Assembly: GCA_026120185.1 (NCBI GenBank)
Contig: JANUWF010003370.1
Location: 186,001-250,000 of the forward strand
Direction of reading: 5' to 3'
DNA length: 64,000 nucleotides
Origin: Voacanga thouarsii
Taxonomy: Eukaryota; Streptophyta; Magnoliopsida; Gentianales; Apocynaceae
A program made the translations under genes and the position numbers. Position 1 is the first letter of the stretch, and every line of letters starts with the position of its first letter. The notes under the pieces were generated by a model. The model worked only from the letters and a program-made list of their open reading frames with translations, had not been told where the DNA came from and did not search any database. Positions 59,347 through 64,000 of this stretch are shown one piece after another.

Positions 59347-61366
59347 ATTGTGATGTTTTCTTTTAAGAGATTTAGTTGCAAAATTTAAGTAAAAAACATA
59401 AGAGAAGTTCCTCACTTCACTCCCTTACGTGTTTACACTAAATTTTTGTGGTCATTCTTCTCTCTTGTTTGCAGTCTTCCCACTCCTTTTCCAATTCAAA
59501 GGACTTAACTTAACTAGATAAAGTTAACTAAATTCAAGGGGATAAGAAAGAAGGAACTCTTAGAAACAATTTGTCGAGTACTTGGTAGGCTACACTACGA
59601 GGAAACAATTCTAGCAAGGCTGTCAAGTGAGTGTTGCCACAAAGCTTAAAAGATTTTAAAGGAGAATATTCAATGACAACTACTTAGCAAACACCAAAAG
59701 AAATTTAAGTAACAAGATCCTAAGAGATAGGGCTCCAACAAGTAGACAAGCTAGTATGGGATAGGAATCTAGGATAGATAATGATCAACAAGAAATTTAA
59801 TAGAAGATTACAACACAAATTCAAGGATTCTTCAAGAAGGATGTGCGATGAGACTACTAAGCAAAACTCCACAAGGAATCAATTTCATAAGACTACAAGA
59901 GATAGGACTCTAAAACAAATAACAATAAACCAATCCCAACTCAAATATTTTAACGGAATTTGAAATTCTAAGACTTTAACTCACTAACCTCAAGAGTTAT
60001 GGCATGCAAGTCTAAATGCAAGTGAAAGATACAAGCTAAAAACTCATACAATACAATGTAAAGTCACTTAAGTATTTCACTAAGCACTTGGTGTGCATCA
60101 AGGAATATGCATGGAATCAAGGAGTTCTAAACAATATTTATACTACTACAATCTCAAGAAATACAATTTAGCAATCAATATCTACTCAAGATAATGATGG
60201 CTCAAAAAAGATTCAAGAGATAGTAGTAGGAGTTTAAGATGCACAATTGCTTTCCAAACTTAAGACAAATGCAATGAGAACAAATCTCCTAATATCAACA
60301 AAAAGATTTACCCAACTAAGAACAATCAACTTAAGTAAAAAAACTTCAATATTAAAATGAATGAAAGTTTGGTAAAACTCATATAAGCAAGTTCAAGTAT
60401 AAGGTATGTCATCAAATACATAGTATGTAACTAGTTCAAATCAAGGATTTCAAATATTGGGATACTATCTCAACCCCCAAGAAAGTAGTTGGCAATTCAA
60501 GAATTCACTCAAGGTAACTTGTCACAAGAAATCCAAGGATACTAAGAGATAAAGTAGTATGAATTAATTATGCACCAATTGTCTTCCAAGCTATAAACTA
60601 GTTCAAAAAGGAAAAAAACAAAATTTAAGTAGCTACAAGAACAAATTTATCTCACTAATAATAACCTACAAAACTAAGAAAACAATGTACTTCATGGATG
60701 GAAGCTTTGGAAAATCATGTAACAGCAATCACAAGTTATTGTGGCAACTACATTTTCACAACTTCAAAATTTTCACCTTGTACTAGCCCCAATACTCAAA
60801 ATTCACATGAGATTTTCATTCTCAATGATTATCATAATATCAAGGAGTAATTTCATGGTAAGAATATGTTAAAAAACTTAAATTATATGGCTTACAAAAA
60901 TAGCATAAACATGATTTACGAGACTCTTTTTGTGCTCAGCAATTTTGTAGCAAATAGACCAAATAACCATAAGATTTCTACAATGTAAGCCTTAAATAGC
61001 TACCCAAACATTAATATATCATATACACTCAATTTCACAACAAACGTAAATTAAAAGTCAAAGTTTTTAGCTCACAAAATTTGCAAGAAAAGTAGTTATG
61101 GGATAAAAAATTTGCAACAATATTTTGATGAGTTTTCTAGTTGTTTTATCTTTGAATTAGAAAATTTTCATGCCAAATAATTCCTCAAATATAATATGAA
61201 CATATAGGATCAATTTTACATTAAGTTCATGGTATAATTTTGAGTTGCAAGTATTCAAAAATGGTACAAAATAAAGTGATGAAAATTGAAAAAATTTTAA
61301 CAAGTGCTTGAAGAAGATTGTACCTTTGCCCAAAAAAAGTTATATTAATTAAAAGCAATACAAGTT
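59347..61366 (-). other. Gyp-3 leader, about 2 kb
   Basis: AT-rich, no domain-bearing ORF. It includes a diverged direct repeat of about 70 bp with a period near 190 (around 59670-59740 and 59850-59925, sharing AAGAGATAGG). The preceding bases near 59400-59460 are similar to the Gyp-1 leader next to gag. Confidence 0.65.
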
Positions 61367-61379
61367 CACTATAATACCA
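61367..61379 (-). other. Gyp-3 primer binding site (decayed)
   Basis: The minus strand reads TGGTATTATAGTG two bases from the LTR end; the first six bases fit the initiator tRNA-Met type. Confidence 0.65.
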
Positions 61380-61381
61380 CT

Positions 61382-61595
61382 TGATATGATCCGTAGAAGC
61401 CTTTTAGAAATTGAGAATAAACAATCAAGAGTTGGTCACCCAACTCTCTACCAAACTCAAGAATACTAGATGCAAAATGTAACTAACACCCTTGACAAAT
61501 GGTGAATTTAGCCTACTTCAAAGACACCTCAACACCTTAATCAAATAAGAGATTACAACACCAAGAATAGGAATTTAAAGGAACTTAAACATAAA
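61382..61595 (-). repeat. Gyp-3 5' LTR, first 0.2 kb only
   Basis: Starts TGATATGATCC and aligns with 12351-12590 until about 61590. After that the sequence changes to an unrelated LTR-like stretch. Confidence 0.8.
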
Positions 61596-61599
61596 GCAC

Positions 61600-62400
61600 A
61601 CATAAGCAAACATAAACATGCAACGGAAGGCTTTTTTCAATTTTACCTCTGTGTCTAGGATGTTGTTTCACTTGCTTAGCCTGAGAAAAAGATTTCGGTT
61701 GAACTACTGGAGGCTGAAAAGAGGATCCTAGTAACAATCTCACTAATTGATGGCTTCTCCTTTGTAGGAACACTAAAGCCTCTAGTTTACAGAATATGAC
61801 CTTTGCTGAAACTAGTTGATGAAAGCTTATTAGTAGAAGAAAAGAATGGCGTTATTATATCCTGACTATTTGCTAACAAAAAATAATCAAAAGAATAATT
61901 TCTTGGTCTTGTTTCTGGAAGAACAGAAACACATAGAAGAAAGAAATGAGAGAGAGAGAGTATTCTGACTACCCACGAGACTCTGAGATAGAGTAAAAAT
62001 GACTTTCCATATCCAGTAAACAACCAACCTCCGGATATATCTATATGCATTTATATCTTTGGATGTCATTCACCCTATCACTACCAGAGGACGTTTAGCT
62101 AGGGTAAACTAGCTAAACATGGATATGGTTCGTGGACCTTATTCTAGGCTATTGGGCCAGATATTATTATTTACTTTATCTTTGACTTAATAAGCCCATA
62201 AATAATACTTAGTTTAGGCCCGGGTTAATTTCTAATTATTCAAACTGTGCTCAGGCCTTGAATAATTAATTAACCAATTATATTAGATAATTTATTTAAT
62301 CTCTCTAAACCTTTTATTTTATTCCAACCTAATAAATTAGGCTACTTAAATAAAATAATTAAATAAATTTCATGTGCATATACATAGTCTAATATCTCTT
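61600..62400 (-). repeat. LTR-like fragment, probably copia, minus strand
   Basis: The stretch 62150-62350 has, in reverse, the AATTAATTATTCAAGGCCTGAG type sequence found in the Cop-C LTR near 19070-19100, and the layout before it (a CT-rich part, then an AGGTAAAATTG near the end) also recalls Cop-C. Both limits are uncertain and no TSD was found. ORFs 61585-62069 on the minus strand have no domain. Confidence 0.45.
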
Positions 62401-62425
62401 ATCTTTCATCCAGGTCATTTGCATC

Positions 62426-62654
62426 ATGACAACAAACTTAAACTTACTTAACATTTTAGAAACAAACAAGCTTACTGAGACCAATTTCTTAGCCTGGCAT
62501 AGATACTTGAGAATCATTCTCATGTTAGAAAGGTTGCTATGTTAGATGCTCCTATTCTACCACCTCCAGTCATAGATGCTTTTGCTTATAAACGTGAGGT
62601 TCACAAGAAGCACAAAGAGGATAATGACACATCATCTTATATCATGCTAGTATC
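62426..62654 (+). pseudogene. gag: Copia gag start, cut by the next LTR
   Basis: The ATG at 62426 begins a copia Gag of the type seen in Cop-A: MTTNLNLLNILETNKLTETN, FLAWHRYLRI and then, after a small frame change near 62537, an AYKREVHKKHKEDN segment. It stops at 62654, where a Cop-A-family LTR begins. Its own LTR and primer binding site are not in the window. Confidence 0.8.
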
Positions 62655-64000
62655 TGTTGGGGATATGCCCTAGAGTCAATTTGTACTTATACAATTGTCA
62701 TTATGTTTTATATAATAATATGAGGCTTTTCTTTCCATGAATAGTGAGTTTTGTTTTGTTGGTCATCAAATACGTGACTTGATAGTAAAACCCTACAATG
62801 AATACAATGACTATTCTAAAACTTTCCCTGATCGATTATTATTATTGGAATAATAATAAATTAAGATTAGTATGTTTGTGACTTGATGGCTATGTTTTAC
62901 TAGCCATGGATATTTGTGATATCGAGTCAAGACATAAATAAATGTTAGAGAACATTGTATTGGACATGACCCACTGTGAGAGTATTTCATGGAATATGTC
63001 ATAAATACTTTCTAGCCATAATAATATTGAAAGTCCTTCGACCTAAATTCATCATAGTTTCCTACTTGATAAATTTTATATTTTGACATTGTCTAAAGTT
63101 GTCTTTAACCAGATAATAAATTAGACTACTGTTGGATATAGAATAAATCAAGGAGAGGAATATGATTGATTGTGAAGGAATTTGTCCCTCTCAGTTATGG
63201 GAGAGATATCCATGGGCCCCTTGATAAGTTAGACTGTTAAAAATGCATGGCCGTGCTCAAATATATCAATCTAAGATATTGATATCATTTGTTTGAACAA
63301 TCTACTATGAAATCAAGAAATAATTGATTAAGCTTAATAAGGATGACATCTCCGTGCCTTATGCTTAATTTGGATATCGTGTGACAAAAGGACTAAATAT
63401 AAAATTATGGTTTGGTTCAAAGAGATCACCGATCTTCATTTAACCTGGATAGTTATAATGTTTTGCTAAAAATCGCTTATAACTTGTGGGCCATTTAAAT
63501 ATGATTTAGGCACACTGCCAGTGTTAAATGAACCTATAGGGTCACACAATAAGCGAACTTGTTAGGTTATTTTTCTGGTGACCAGGTTTGATGAATCTGG
63601 ATGATATCCAGATTATAAGAATCTGACTCGGTAAAATAATTAGTTAAATTACTGAGATAATGGCAGAATCTTATCATATCAGTTTTAATTTAATTTGAAT
63701 TTAAATTAGAATATGATAAGATATTATTAGGGTTGGACTCTGAGAGGTTCGAGGGTATTTAAGAAAACCCTAGCCGTCTTTTCAAGGGTCCAATTTTTCG
63801 GTTGAGAACATTCGTGCCATTCTCTACCAGAAAGAAAAAAAAACTCTCAAACCCTAGGCGCTAGCACTCCCCGGGTATCGAGTGAGTTTGCGGTGTGTAT
63901 CCGATAGAGGATGTTCGCATACTGCAGCGTCTGGTGATTGTTCGGGTTGAATGTACAACAACGCAACCAGAATCGAAGGATTTCGATTACAGCAACCAGA
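62655..64000 (+). repeat. Cop-A-family LTR, plus strand, runs off the window
   Basis: Starts TGTTGGGGATATGCCC and follows the solo LTR 27506-28955 to its position about 28856. About 100 bp are missing at the right edge. Whether it is a solo LTR or the 5' LTR of a full element cannot be seen. Confidence 0.93.

Larger units (their letters stand above)
12351..61595 (-). mobile_element. Gyp-3: Ty3/gypsy deletion derivative, minus strand, split by nested insertions
   Basis: Left (3') LTR at 12351-13413, right (5') LTR start at 61382, both ending in the same (T)GATATGATCC type terminus. Between them the element's own sequence is 13414-14493, 52619-53608 and 58935-61381, the rest being later insertions. 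What remains is a leader, parts of gag, a zinc-knuckle region, a protease remnant and the last codons of pol. RT, RNase H and integrase are missing. Its right LTR is lost after about 61595, so the outer end and TSD are unknown. Confidence 0.75.

Noticed and set aside
1..64000. Host genes, endogenous pararetrovirus, LINE, Helitron or DNA transposase
   Set aside because: I looked for characteristic motifs in the open frames on both strands and found only copia and gypsy domains; decayed or short pieces could still escape reading by eye.

Overview
This window reads as plant nuclear DNA from the repeat-rich part of a flowering-plant genome, probably a eudicot. It is AT-rich and consists almost entirely of LTR retrotransposons inserted into one another. 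I found no convincing host gene, no intact tRNA or rRNA gene, and no CRISPR or bacterial signal. All gag and pol genes seen carry stops, frameshifts or deletions, so the window appears to encode no functional protein.

Layout, with working names used only here. Cop-A (1-8223, minus) is a Ty1/copia element with 1.45-kb LTRs and broken gag-pol. It sits inside an older copia relic, Cop-B (8224-12350, minus). Next to that starts Gyp-3 (12351 to about 61595, minus), a Ty3/gypsy derivative that lost RT, RNase H and integrase and whose remaining parts lie almost 50 kb apart. In the Gyp-3 zinc-knuckle region sits Gyp-2 (14494-52613, plus), bounded by an exact TGGAA target-site duplication 38 kb apart. 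Gyp-2 is itself filled with other elements: Cop-C (17956-26252, plus, right end lost), a truncated SIRE-like LTR (26253-26676 plus 40258-41188, minus) that hosts Gyp-1 (26677-40257, minus, TSD AGTAT), a solo LTR called LTR-T2 (43287-47495), and Gyp-4 (about 48557-50975, plus, truncated). Gyp-1 carries a solo Cop-A-family LTR (27506-28955, TSD CTTAT) and a second LTR-T copy (34335-38688). The gag side of Gyp-3 is split by LTR-F (53609-58929), which contains a SIRE-like solo LTR (54117-57781, TSD GTTTC), which contains another LTR-like insert (55665-57541, TSD ATAAT). The window ends with a copia gag start (62426-62654) cut by another Cop-A-family LTR (62655-64000).

Relative ages follow from the nesting. 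Gyp-3 and Cop-B are old. Gyp-2 is younger than Gyp-3, and Cop-C and the SIRE-like LTR came later still. Gyp-1 followed, and its internal solo LTRs are the latest insertions there. The two Cop-A LTRs differ little by eye, so Cop-A is relatively recent.

The points most worth a second look are all features of retrotransposons. Gyp-1 gag-pol stays in one frame for about 1600 codons with eleven stops and no visible frameshift, which suggests decay by C-to-T change. Its pol reading frame runs on into the LTR. LTR-T contains a tRNA-like Pol III promoter module. The Cop-A leader has a GC-rich hairpin array with a 25-bp period. An acidic ORF lies upstream of Gyp-2 gag. I did not find a new non-transposon system.
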